Assembly (NCBI RefSeq): GCF_010731595.1
Contig: NZ_AP022582.1
Location: 992,001 to 1,056,000, forward strand
DNA: 64,000 bases
Direction: 5' to 3'
Origin: Mycobacterium seoulense
Lineage (GTDB): Bacteria; Actinomycetota; Actinomycetes; Mycobacteriales; Mycobacteriaceae
This document shows positions 1-8,389 of this stretch, one piece after another (positions within the stretch are counted from its first letter, which is position 1; every line of letters begins with the position of its first letter). The notes beneath the pieces are model-generated. The model was given only the letters and a program-made list of their open reading frames with translations, did no database searches and was not told the DNA's origin. The translations under genes were made by a program, and so were the position numbers.

Positions 1-2
1 CC

Positions 3-692
3 GCCTGCATCGCCGACATCGCGGCGTATCTCAAGAGACTGCCGACCGCACCCCTCCTGGTTGTCAAAGATCCCAGAATAACGACGCTGTCGGATTTGTG
101 GTTTGAAGCGTCGCGTCTGGCCGGATTTGACAGTGCGGCCGTGATCGCGGTCCGCCACCCGGAAGAGGTCATCTCATCGGTTGCGGTTTCGTGGGGAATC
201 GCGCCAGAGCTGTCGAGTGCGTTATGGCTGAAATACAACCTCCTGGCCGAGCGGCACACGCGTGGTATGCCACGCGTGTTCGTTGGGTACACCAACCTCC
301 TCGAGGACTGGCGCAGGGAGATTAAGCGGATTTCCATGGCGTTGCCAATCGATCTCAGTAACCTCGACGAGCACGCCATCGACGAGTTTCTCACGCCCGA
401 TCTCCGGCGTCAGAGAAATCGCGGGCCGGTGGCAAGCCGTTTCGGTACAGATTGGATCTCAGCAGTTTACGATGCGCAGTGCGTCGCAGCGCGAGACGAG
501 TGTCCCGACGAGGGGACGCTCGATCGCATTTTCGAGTCCTATCGTTCGAGCGAGCACGATTTCCGGTCTGCGTTCGAGGGTTACCGTAAACTCTCCGGCG
601 GTGTGCGGTCGCGAATTTTTCGGCCGGCGGTCGTGAAACCGATGATCGAGCTGGTGGCGATGGCTCACCGGCGAAGAGGCACGTGGGCTTAG
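3..692 (+). CDS. Sulfotransferase-family protein, 5' end outside the window
   Basis: The reading frame is open from the window edge and ends with TAG at 692, so about 229 C-terminal residues are visible. An early VVKDPR segment is followed by a VRHPEEVISSV segment. The latter fits the RxPxxxxxS 3'-phosphate-binding region of PAPS-dependent sulfotransferases. The N-terminal 5'-phosphosulfate loop lies upstream and cannot be checked. The TTG at 96 is internal, because clear family sequence precedes it. Known context: sulfated GPLs exist in some mycobacteria, so a role in sulfating a GPL sugar or peptide is possible, but this is inference. The gene converges with the glycosyltransferase that ends at 766. 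A related nucleotide-dependent transferase of the P-loop sulfotransferase superfamily is the main alternative. Confidence 0.7.
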   Translation, partial: ACIADIAAYLKRLPTAPLLVVKDPRITTLSDLWFEASRLAGFDSAAVIAVRHPEEVISSVAVSWGIAPELSSALWLKYNLLAERHTRGMPRVFVGYTNLLEDWRREIKRISMALPIDLSNLDEHAIDEFLTPDLRRQRNRGPVASRFGTDWISAVYDAQCVAARDECPDEGTLDRIFESYRSSEHDFRSAFEGYRKLSGGVRSRIFRPAVVKPMIELVAMAHRRRGTWA

Positions 693-765
693 GCAATCTC
701 GTCGTCGGCCTTGGCCCGCACCATCTTTCGTTGTGCGATTCCTACGGGTGGCCGGAAGTCACCGA

Positions 766-2049
766 TCAGTCCACACGCCTCGATCTGGCGAATTTCTCGA
801 CGAGATCGGCGGTGATGGAAATGCTTTCGGCGGGTTTCGTCATCCGGGCGGCAAGCTCGCGGGCGCGGACGGCGTAATCCGGCGCGAGAATTTCGCGCAG
901 GTCCGTGATCAGCGTTTCGCGCGTGGTAGTCGAAAACCGCCGAGACGCCCCGACCTTCAATCTTTTGAACTGGGCCCCCCAGATCGGCTGGTCGGGCATC
1001 GTCCAAAGAATCAGCGTGGGGACTCCGGCGCGGAGGCTTGCCGCTGTAGTGCCCGCGCCTCCGTGATGAACCACCGCGCGGCAAGCGGGAAAGGTCGCAG
1101 CGTAGTTAACTGCGCCGACCACCTTGACGTGGTCGTAATGGGGGACATCGCTGAAGTCGGTCCAGCCCGAGCAAATCAATGCCCGTTCCCCCAACTCTGC
1201 GCAGGCCGCGCCGATCATCTTGACGGTGGCGGCCGGGGATTCGACCGCGAAACTGCCAAAGCCGAAGCAAATCGGCGGCGTTCCGGCGGCGATCCACGAC
1301 GCGACCTCGTCATCGGCGTCCGTCGTCAGCTCCATCGTGAGCGGGCCGACGAACGGTCGACGGCCATTCCATTTCGCCCATTCGGCCGCCAACCCCGGGA
1401 AACACACCTCGTCATAGGCCTGGATTTCCAGAGACCCGCGTCTGGCGATCTGTCGCCACGACGTACCTCTCGCCTGCGGAAGGCCCAATTGGCGGCGCTG
1501 CGCATCGTCGAGCTTCTTCGTCAGAAGATGCCAAGACAGCAACCCCATCGCCGTCATCCCGAACTTAACCAGCGGTGCCGGCAGGGTCCCAATGAGCTGT
1601 CCGTTGGGCCGAATCGGGAAGAAGTGCAGCGTGGCGAACGGGATGTCGTAGTACTCCGCGACGTTGAAAGCCGCCTGCTCGAAATTGAGGCCGGTGAGTA
1701 GCAGGTCGGCCCCGTCTGCCAGCGACACCAACGTCGTGTTCATATGCGCCCACATGTCGGCGACTGGGTCCCATAGCCCGTGCCATGCGGTGCGCAATTC
1801 GTCGATTTTCCAAAAATTATGGAAGAGCAGGGTCCAGAACTCGCGGTTGGCATCGAGCCCCTCCTGGAGCCCGTCCACCGTGTCGATCCCGTAGGCCACG
1901 GTCGTGAGGCCGGTCGACGCGACGAACTCAACCAGGTTGGCTGGAACGGCAATGCGTACATCGTGTCCCCTGCGCGCCAGCTCGCGACCGATAGCGACCG
2001 AGGGCTCGATGTCGCCGCGAGTTCCAAAGCTCGCCAAGGCAAACTTCAT
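766..2049 (-). CDS. GPL-type glycosyltransferase (GT1, GtfA/Gtf3-like)
   Basis: The 427-residue protein has a typical GT-B fold layout. The N-terminal SFGTRGDIEPS segment and GHDVRIAVP are acceptor-side signatures of the mycobacterial GtfA/Gtf1-3 family. VHHGGAGTTAASLRAGVP near residue 325 is the nucleotide-sugar binding motif. Family members transfer 6-deoxytalose or rhamnose to the Thr or alaninol of GPLs. The start is ATG at 2049 with a GGGGAA element just upstream. It is one of three paralogues here (others at 8390-9658 and 13691-14965) that share the same motifs. Which sugar and which acceptor it uses cannot be read from the sequence. It is divergent from the methyltransferase at 2378. 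Confidence 0.9.
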   Translation of the reverse strand: MKFALASFGTRGDIEPSVAIGRELARRGHDVRIAVPANLVEFVASTGLTTVAYGIDTVDGLQEGLDANREFWTLLFHNFWKIDELRTAWHGLWDPVADMWAHMNTTLVSLADGADLLLTGLNFEQAAFNVAEYYDIPFATLHFFPIRPNGQLIGTLPAPLVKFGMTAMGLLSWHLLTKKLDDAQRRQLGLPQARGTSWRQIARRGSLEIQAYDEVCFPGLAAEWAKWNGRRPFVGPLTMELTTDADDEVASWIAAGTPPICFGFGSFAVESPAATVKMIGAACAELGERALICSGWTDFSDVPHYDHVKVVGAVNYAATFPACRAVVHHGGAGTTAASLRAGVPTLILWTMPDQPIWGAQFKRLKVGASRRFSTTTRETLITDLREILAPDYAVRARELAARMTKPAESISITADLVEKFARSRRVD

Positions 2050-2377
2050 AGGGGTTCCCCACCTTTTTCACTTCCGTGTGCTCGAAGTCTGCGCCATCAT
2101 GACATCCAGGGCGTCGCGGGCGCAGCTTATTGACCAGTGTGGGTGACTCTTCGCGACGACAGGTCCGTGGAAGTGCCCCAGTCAAGCAAGTGCCGATCGC
2201 GAGGCGATGTCCAGAACCAGCCGTTTGGAGCTTGTAGCTGTGCTCATTGGGATACTTTACTGATATGAATCCGCCCGATAGGGAGAAGGTTACGCGCGAC
2301 GGGGCGCAGATGAGACCGTGTTCCTGTGTGCAGGCTTGCCTTACGTTGAATACACGCCTCAGGGGGAGGGGCCTCTT
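2050..2377. promoter_or_regulatory. Divergent intergenic region between glycosyltransferase and methyltransferase
   Basis: These 328 bp separate two genes transcribed away from each other, so promoters for both directions are expected. I see no gene, no convincing -35/-10 pair and no operator-like inverted repeat. The only clear signal is the Shine-Dalgarno sequence at 2361-2370 that belongs to the plus-strand gene. Confidence 0.4.
2361..2370 (+). promoter_or_regulatory. Ribosome binding site deciding the start at 2378
   Basis: AGGGGGAGGG lies seven bases before ATG 2378. It argues against the in-frame alternative start 60 bases upstream at 2318. Confidence 0.6.
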
Positions 2378-3085
2378 ATGAACCGGATCAAGGCCGTGCA
2401 GCAGGCGCTCGATGGACGGTCGACCCCGGTCTACCTCGAGATAGGCGTCTCGCGTGGGTCGGCGTTTCGTCGCATCGCCGCTCAGGAGAAGATCGCCGTC
2501 GACCCCGCGTTCAAACTCTCGGCGCGTACGCGTCGGCGTGCCGACGCAAAGGCGATCGCCACCCACTACTTCGAGACAACCAGCGACGCCTTCTTCGCGA
2601 ACGAGGCATCCTTCCTCAAGCAACGCCGCGTCGACGTCGCCCTGATCGACGGCCTACATACGTATGGGCAGGTGGTGCAGGACGTTGAAAACACCCTGCG
2701 GTACCTGTGCGACGACGGCGTCATCTTCCTGCACGATTGCAACCCGACGCGAGCATCGGTCGCCTGTCCTGCGGACTCGTACGCCGATTTTCGCAGGCAG
2801 AATCGGTGGTGGGAGACCGACTGGAGTGGTGACGTCTGGAAGGCGATCGTTTATCTGCGAAGCACACGGCAGGATCTGCGGATCGCCGTGCTGGACTGTG
2901 ACTGGGGTGTGGGGATCGTGCGGAGGGGAGCTCCCGAATCACGATTGTCCTACTCGCCGGCACAGATCGAGGCTCTCACCTACGCGGACCTCGACGCGGA
3001 CCGTGAGCGGTTGCTGAATCTCAAGCCACCCGCATATCTCGGCGAATTTCTGTCCTCGGAGCGCCGGATCTCGTCCAATTCCTGA
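2378..3085 (+). CDS. Class I SAM-dependent methyltransferase (Methyltransf_24 type)
   Basis: The protein has 235 residues. The SAM-binding motif I is YLEIGVSRGSAF near the N-terminus. A VDVALIDGLHTYGQV segment and a DGVIFLHDCNP segment follow, and together they are typical of the Methyltransf_24 group. Relatives in GPL loci O-methylate rhamnose or fucose residues, so a sugar O-methyltransferase is likely; the position methylated is unknown. The start at ATG 2378 is favoured by a strong Shine-Dalgarno sequence. It is followed after 69 bp by the Gfo/Idh/MocA gene on the same strand, which suggests joint transcription. Cephalosporin-hydroxylase-like proteins share this fold but are less likely given the motifs. 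Confidence 0.75.
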   Translation: MNRIKAVQQALDGRSTPVYLEIGVSRGSAFRRIAAQEKIAVDPAFKLSARTRRRADAKAIATHYFETTSDAFFANEASFLKQRRVDVALIDGLHTYGQVVQDVENTLRYLCDDGVIFLHDCNPTRASVACPADSYADFRRQNRWWETDWSGDVWKAIVYLRSTRQDLRIAVLDCDWGVGIVRRGAPESRLSYSPAQIEALTYADLDADRERLLNLKPPAYLGEFLSSERRISSNS

Positions 3086-3154
3086 CTCGGTGGCACGCTC
3101 CGGCCGAAGCGGTGGCCCTCCTCGGCTGCCCGAGCCGGTGCTACCATCTGGTCC

Positions 3155-4153
3155 GTGTCTCGTGAGGCCACAGTGCGGATCGGCATCCTCGGAGCTGCCC
3201 GGATCGCACCGTTAGCGCTCATCAACCCGGCCCGGGAGAACACCGAAGTTGAAGTCGCCGCTGTAGCGGCCCGGGACGCGGCGCGTGCCCAGGCCTTTGC
3301 GGACAAACATGGCATCGCCAGGGTGTACGGCAGCTACGAGGCGCTGGTCGCCGATCCAGAAGTCGACGCCATCTACAACCCGTTGCCAAACGGCTTACAC
3401 GGCAGGTGGACCCGAGCAGCGCTCGCCGCCGGAAAGCACGTGCTGTGCGAAAAGCCGTTCACTGCCAATGCCGCCGAGGCCCGCGAGATCGCCGAACTGG
3501 CCGCGATGTCGGACCGGGTGGTGATGGAGGCATTTCATTACCGCTACCACCCCTTATGTCTGCGCGTCGAAGAGATCATCGCGTCAGGGGAGTTGGGCAG
3601 ACTAGAGCGGGTGGAAGCGGCAGTGTGCTTCCCCCTCCCGAAGTTCACAGACATCCGCTACGACTACTCGCTTGCCGGTGGCGCGACGATGGATGCCGGA
3701 TGCTACGCCGTCGACATGGTTCGTACCTTTGGGGGTTCGACGCCCGAGGTCGTATCGGCACAGGCCAAACTGCGTGACTCCCAAGTGGATCGGGCCATGA
3801 CCGCCCGGCTGCGGTTCGCAGGCGGCCACACGGGACTCGTCCGCTGCTCGATGTGGTCGTCCGCTCTCTTGCGGTTGAGCGCCAAGGTGATTGGCGATCG
3901 CGGTGAGCTGCGTGTGCTCAATCCGGTGATGCCGCAGTCTTTCCACCGGCTCTCGGTGCGGTCGGCCGACGGGAAACGAGCCGAGCGCTTTCCGCGCCGG
4001 CCGTCGTACTCCTACCAACTCGATGCTTTCGCCGCCGCCGTGCTACGGGGGGAGCCGGTGAAGACGACGCCGGAGGCCGCGGTGGACAATATGACCGTCA
4101 TCGACGCGATCTATCGCGCCGCCGGACTTCCGCTTCGGCAGCCGGCCCCGTAA
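3155..4153 (+). CDS. Gfo/Idh/MocA-family NAD(P)-dependent oxidoreductase
   Basis: The protein has 332 residues and starts with GTG. A Rossmann fold begins at once with GILGAARIA (residues 10-18). The family's EKP motif is at residues 99-101 (CEKPF). The C-terminal domain contains the GGATMDAGCY segment typical of Gfo/Idh/MocA enzymes. Members of this family reduce or oxidise sugar hydroxyl and keto groups, including 3-keto groups of dTDP-deoxyhexoses. Together with the sugar C-methyltransferase and epimerase at 11-13.5 kb, a role as keto-reductase in deoxysugar formation is plausible but inferred. It converges with the GMC oxidoreductase that ends at 4200. Confidence 0.8.
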   Translation: MSREATVRIGILGAARIAPLALINPARENTEVEVAAVAARDAARAQAFADKHGIARVYGSYEALVADPEVDAIYNPLPNGLHGRWTRAALAAGKHVLCEKPFTANAAEAREIAELAAMSDRVVMEAFHYRYHPLCLRVEEIIASGELGRLERVEAAVCFPLPKFTDIRYDYSLAGGATMDAGCYAVDMVRTFGGSTPEVVSAQAKLRDSQVDRAMTARLRFAGGHTGLVRCSMWSSALLRLSAKVIGDRGELRVLNPVMPQSFHRLSVRSADGKRAERFPRRPSYSYQLDAFAAAVLRGEPVKTTPEAAVDNMTVIDAIYRAAGLPLRQPAP

Positions 4154-4199
4154 CCTCGCGAAGTCACCGAATTGGAGCCTTAGGGTGGCTCCGTGGTCA

Positions 4200-5840
4200 T
4201 CAGGTGGCGAAGTGCGCCTGGTCAACGTGCGCCGCCACTCGCAGGGCGTTGGCGGCGATCGTCAAGCTTGGATTCAAGCCGGCGCTGGAAGGGAAGAACG
4301 AGCTATCCACGACGTATAGGTTTTCGACTTCGTGCGCCCTGTTGTGCCGGTCCAGCACGCTGGATGCGGGATCGTCACCAAAGCGGCATGTGCCGCAGAC
4401 GTGGGCCACGGCTTTGTTGTCTTCGGCGCCCCGCAGCGTGATTTTGCGGAACGGCTCTAGCACTTCTTTCAACTGTCTCAAAAACACTGCGCGGCGGTCG
4501 ATCTCATTGGGGTGAAGGCGATACTGGAGGCGCAGGCGCTGGCGACCGTCCACATCCGGCCGATCGGATTGCAAGACGCGGTTGTCCAGGTAGGGCAAGT
4601 CTTCCATGATGGCCGCAAGCACCAGTCCACCGTTGAAGAACCGCTCATAACCCCGGCGCACCACTGGATTCATCAGGCGCAATGCCCTCGCCCGCCACCC
4701 GGGAGTGCTGGTCATGATTTCCAGGGGTGGCATCGAGCCGAATGACTGCACGGTGCCGTATTTTTGGCCCTCCCAGAAATAGAAATCGTTCAGCCCGATC
4801 TCTTTGTTGGCGCCCATCATCCTGACGTCGGGCTGCGGCCAGATTTCGACCATGTCAACAAGATGACGCATCAGGTTGCGGCCCACCAAATCTGAGCCGT
4901 TGGCCAAGCCGCGCGGCCAATCTGCCGAACGGGAATTGAGCAACAGCACGGGCGTCACCAGCGCGCCGGCGGCCAGCACCACCACCTCGGCCTTCAACGC
5001 CAAGGTCCCGGACGGACTCTCGCAAATCACTTGAGTGACTTTGGTGCGGTCTGCTTCCAGGCGCACGACCCGACATTCGGGCAACAGGTGGGCTCCGTGG
5101 TCGGTGACGGCCGGCAGCACGCAATTGCGGCCGGCGTCGTTCTTGCACGACTGGCTGCAGAGGTAGCTCTGGCAGGTGGAACATTCTTCGGTGTAATCAC
5201 AGGCCATCGGCAGGTGATAGGGATGCAAACCGCGACCCGCCAGATAGTCGACCAGAGGCTGGTTCTCTGCCGAAAACGGCGGTGCGGCAGGCAGACCCGC
5301 GTCGGCGGCCTCCGGGCGCAGTGGGTCGGGCTCGCCACGAACCCCGAGCAGCTTTTCGGCCGCGGCATACCAGGGCCGCATCTCGTCGTAGGTGACCGGC
5401 CAGGCCTCCGGCACGGTGGAATCGCCCGGGTTGCGGAAATGCTGGCGGGGAGCGAAGTCCCGAGCGAAAAATCGCTCGCAGACCATGCCATAGAGGGATG
5501 ACGACCCCCCCGTCCCGCTGCCCAAAAAGGGCACAAATCGCCGCGGCGACCGGGCGCTGATATCTTCGACCTCGTCCGTTGAGCGGCCGGACCGGGTCAA
5601 GGCGGCGTAGTACGTCTCCGCAGAACGGCAGGCCACGCGCTCGGCGACTTCGGGCATCGAAGCTCGAATCGTCCCTGGTGCCCCCGGCAGGGTCGAGCGT
5701 CCCTTTTCGACGAACAGCACCCTTCGCCCCGAGCGGGCTAATGAGTAGCCCAGGGTCCCGCCGCCCATGCCGGTACCGACGACGATGACGTCCCACACGC
5801 CGCGTTCCGCCTCCCGTGCGGTCAGCTCCCCGTCGGCCAA
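4200..5840 (-). CDS. GMC-type FAD-dependent oxidoreductase
   Basis: The protein has 546 residues. The FAD-binding Rossmann motif is VVGTGMGGG (GxGxxG at residues 22-27). A SSSLYGMV segment near 115 and a C-terminal SSAGLNPSLTIAANALR segment are GMC/cholesterol-oxidase-like signatures. TTG 5840 is the only ATG, GTG or TTG codon near the N-terminus in this frame, and it is preceded by GAGGAAG five bases upstream. Six cysteines crowd residues 214-240 (214, 220, 223, 228, 232, 240), which is unusual for plain alcohol or cholesterol oxidases. The substrate is unknown. Oxidation of a sugar hydroxyl is one option given the neighbours; sterol oxidation is another. It reads away from the acyltransferase at 6091. 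Confidence 0.85.
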   Translation of the reverse strand: MADGELTAREAERGVWDVIVVGTGMGGGTLGYSLARSGRRVLFVEKGRSTLPGAPGTIRASMPEVAERVACRSAETYYAALTRSGRSTDEVEDISARSPRRFVPFLGSGTGGSSSLYGMVCERFFARDFAPRQHFRNPGDSTVPEAWPVTYDEMRPWYAAAEKLLGVRGEPDPLRPEAADAGLPAAPPFSAENQPLVDYLAGRGLHPYHLPMACDYTEECSTCQSYLCSQSCKNDAGRNCVLPAVTDHGAHLLPECRVVRLEADRTKVTQVICESPSGTLALKAEVVVLAAGALVTPVLLLNSRSADWPRGLANGSDLVGRNLMRHLVDMVEIWPQPDVRMMGANKEIGLNDFYFWEGQKYGTVQSFGSMPPLEIMTSTPGWRARALRLMNPVVRRGYERFFNGGLVLAAIMEDLPYLDNRVLQSDRPDVDGRQRLRLQYRLHPNEIDRRAVFLRQLKEVLEPFRKITLRGAEDNKAVAHVCGTCRFGDDPASSVLDRHNRAHEVENLYVVDSSFFPSSAGLNPSLTIAANALRVAAHVDQAHFAT

Positions 5841-5845
5841 ATCGA

Positions 5846-5852
5846 CTTCCTC
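5846..5852 (-). promoter_or_regulatory. Ribosome binding site for a TTG start
   Basis: On the minus strand GAGGAAG stands five bases before TTG 5840. It supports use of this rare start for the GMC oxidoreductase. Confidence 0.5.
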
Positions 5853-6090
5853 AGCGGATGATTGCCTGAACTGTTGCCCGGTCTGGGCGAATCACGACAG
5901 TATCATCTGGCAGGAGCGCACACGCTGAAGTTTCCCGTCGACTGATTCGTGACCGGCTGGCGAGGACCGAGGCGAGCGCCCCCGGACGATGGCCGCAGGG
6001 TTACATCCAGACCTGTTTTGCAAACCTCCATGCGACGTCCGCGGGACTGCGCAACACTGGACGGGCAATCGGGGATGAGGTTGGAGTCGC

Positions 6091-7167
6091 ATGAAACTGA
6101 GCCAAGTGTTCGATCCGCGCATGAATGCCCTCAATGTGTGGCGACTTGTGATGGCCAGTGCCGTCGTACTACAGCACTCCTGGCCGCTGACCGGCCACAC
6201 GGCTCCTGGTTTACACGGCCTCTATGACGTAGCAGTCGACGGCTTCTTCGTCCTCTCGGGGTTTCTCATCACGGCGAGTTGGCACCGCAACCCGCGCCCT
6301 CGCGAGTACTTCGCCGCGCGCGCCCTGCGTATCTTTCCGGGATTGTGGGTCTGCCTGATTGTCGTCGCCTTCGTCATCGCCCCGATCGGAGTGGCCATTC
6401 AGGGCGGGTCGCCGAAGAAATTACTAATGTCGGCTGCGCCAATCGAATACGTGCTGAACAACGCGGTACTGAACGTGTACCACGGCAGTATCGCAGGGAC
6501 GCCGAACGGAGTCCCCTGGCCCCATGTGTGGGATGGGACGCTCTGGACGCTGATATTCGAGCTGTTCTGCTACATCGGAGTCGCCGGTGCCGGCGTTGTA
6601 GGGCTGCTAGGGCGCCGTTGGGCCGTTCCTCTCGCGTTCGTACTGGCGGTGTCATTGGCCGCGGTGGTGTCCTACCCGGGCTTCGCGGTGCAAACCATCC
6701 CGCAGATGATTGGACGCTTCGCGGTAATGTTCCTGGCCGGAATGCTCATACACCAGTTCCGCGAGGTGTTGCCCGCTCGATGGTCGCTCGTAATTGTCTG
6801 CTTGGTTATCGCCATTGGTTCCGCCTTGCTCAGCACCAACTATCGGGTGATCGGGGCCATTCCGTTGGCGTACGGGGTTATCGTTTCAGGCGCACTGATC
6901 CATAATCCGCGCCTCAGGCTACGGACCGATCTTTCGTATGGCATCTACATCTACGGGTGGCCGGTGCAGCAGTTCCTGGTCATGTGCGGGCTCAGCTTTT
7001 TGAATCCGTTCGTGTTCTTCGCCGTTGCCGGTGCCGCGACCCTGCCTCTCGCCGCATTGAGCTGGTTTGGGGTCGAGAAGCGGGCGATGGCGTTGAAGTC
7101 CCGGTTCACCCGGAAACGCCATGGTTTGCCCGCAGCCACCGTTCAGCAGGAGGCAACCTCCGGGTAG
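6091..7167 (+). CDS. Membrane acyltransferase, acyltransferase-3 family (Atf-like)
   Basis: The protein has 358 residues and about ten hydrophobic membrane segments. It opens with the family's N-terminal helix: NVWRLVMASAVVLQHSWPL carries the conserved His, and GFFVLSGFLITAS and RALRIFPGLW follow. These are acyltransferase-3/OafA-type motifs. Family members transfer acetyl groups to surface glycans, and Atf proteins acetylate the deoxytalose of mycobacterial GPLs. O-acetylation of a GPL sugar at the inner membrane is therefore the likely role. The start ATG 6091 has GGAG five bases before it. The gene converges with the methyltransferase that ends at 7327. Confidence 0.85.
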   Translation: MKLSQVFDPRMNALNVWRLVMASAVVLQHSWPLTGHTAPGLHGLYDVAVDGFFVLSGFLITASWHRNPRPREYFAARALRIFPGLWVCLIVVAFVIAPIGVAIQGGSPKKLLMSAAPIEYVLNNAVLNVYHGSIAGTPNGVPWPHVWDGTLWTLIFELFCYIGVAGAGVVGLLGRRWAVPLAFVLAVSLAAVVSYPGFAVQTIPQMIGRFAVMFLAGMLIHQFREVLPARWSLVIVCLVIAIGSALLSTNYRVIGAIPLAYGVIVSGALIHNPRLRLRTDLSYGIYIYGWPVQQFLVMCGLSFLNPFVFFAVAGAATLPLAALSWFGVEKRAMALKSRFTRKRHGLPAATVQQEATSG

Positions 7168-7189
7168 GCGTGGGCCCGCTGTAAGCGGT

Positions 7190-7212
7190 CCGGCCGGCCG
7201 CATTTTGGCCGG
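7190..7212. terminator. Possible hairpin between convergent genes
   Basis: CCGGCC and GGCCGG, six bases each, flank an 11-base loop between the acyltransferase and the convergent methyltransferase. The stem is short and lacks a T-tract, so this is weak. Confidence 0.25.
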
Positions 7213-7326
7213 GCGATTGAACGCTCTGGGTTCCTGCGCGCGCGGCGACGTTCGGGGCGTCAGCCGCCCATGGTCAGATGAATCGCCAGGTCAGGGGCGG
7301 CGGGGTAAATCGCCGGCCATCGCCGT

Positions 7327-8229
7327 CTAGCCCAACTGATGTTGATGCGTTTGTTCCCGCGAGCGACCGTTATTCGACGGATCTGAAATCGCAGCCGGGA
7401 CGGGTGGCTTGCTGACCCAATCCGCGATCTCGTCGACGAATGCATGCTTCTTCTGCAGGAGGATTTGGTACTGGGCGTGCAGAACCTTGTATTCGCCCGC
7501 GTGGTATTTCAGAAATTGATTGATCGCCCATGCGGTATTCGCCCGGGCTCGAGGATAGGCCGGCCACATAACGTCATCGAATATTATGACCCCGCCTTGT
7601 TTGAGCAAACGCCAGGAATTAAGGCAGTCGACGATTGCATCATCGGAGAAGTGGGATCCATCCACATAGATGACGTCGAATTCTTGTTTCTCGGCCAGCA
7701 ATTGCGGCAACATATTCAGCGACGATCCCTTGCGCTTCGTTACGCGCGTTGCACCCGAGGAAACGTTGCTGTCAAACCTGGCTTCCAGGTCCCGCAAGTC
7801 CGGGGTCGCGTTGTAATGCCATTCGTCACTACCTGCCCAGGTATCGACCGCGGTTAACGTGCCGCGCGAGAAGTACGTCAGGAAGAACAGGCTTGAGCGC
7901 CCTTCCCACGACCCTATCTCGAGGATGCGTACCGGGTCTGCGCGATCGAAAACCTTCGGAAAGGTGACACACCACGGCACGATGTTCATATCGAACCAGC
8001 GCTCTTGAAATTGCCCTTGCGCTGCTTTTTCCTCAAATTCCGCGGTGACCGCAGCAATGTGCTTGGCGGTCCGCGACGGAACTCCCCGCTTGACTAGGCG
8101 ATAGCGCACAGCGTCGGTGATATAGTGCCGAGCCACGGAAGGACGCATCGCCCCAAGCCAACAAAAAAATAGGATGGTGAGGGTTCTGGGCGTCCACCGA
8201 ACTTTCGGTTTGCTCGTCAGGCTGGTCAT
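7327..8229 (-). CDS. Class I SAM-dependent methyltransferase (Methyltransf_24 type)
   Basis: The protein has 300 residues. Motif I is RILEIGSWEGRSSLFF near residue 100. The acidic-loop segments VIYVDGSHFSDDA and GGVIIFDDVMW follow in the order expected for this methyltransferase group. The first 40 residues are basic and partly hydrophobic, which suggests membrane association. Relatives in GPL clusters (Rmt/Mtf proteins) O-methylate sugars on the lipopeptide. It is the last gene of the minus-strand array and follows a glycosyltransferase by 160 bp. Which hydroxyl is methylated is unknown. It resembles the gene at 2378 in motif layout but not closely in sequence. Confidence 0.75.
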   Translation of the reverse strand: MTSLTSKPKVRWTPRTLTILFFCWLGAMRPSVARHYITDAVRYRLVKRGVPSRTAKHIAAVTAEFEEKAAQGQFQERWFDMNIVPWCVTFPKVFDRADPVRILEIGSWEGRSSLFFLTYFSRGTLTAVDTWAGSDEWHYNATPDLRDLEARFDSNVSSGATRVTKRKGSSLNMLPQLLAEKQEFDVIYVDGSHFSDDAIVDCLNSWRLLKQGGVIIFDDVMWPAYPRARANTAWAINQFLKYHAGEYKVLHAQYQILLQKKHAFVDEIADWVSKPPVPAAISDPSNNGRSREQTHQHQLG

Positions 8230-8389
8230 GGTGTCCTTGGTCGTGTCTGCAAAGGTCGGTGCGATCTTGTCTCGCGGCTCGAATTGTCGGTCTCAACAGT
8301 ACCGTTCGGCGAGATCGTTGGTCGGCGTCGTTGGATCCTAACAGGCCGCTATCCGGCAGCGCGGCGGTTTGGGTCTCCACCGCAAACAG

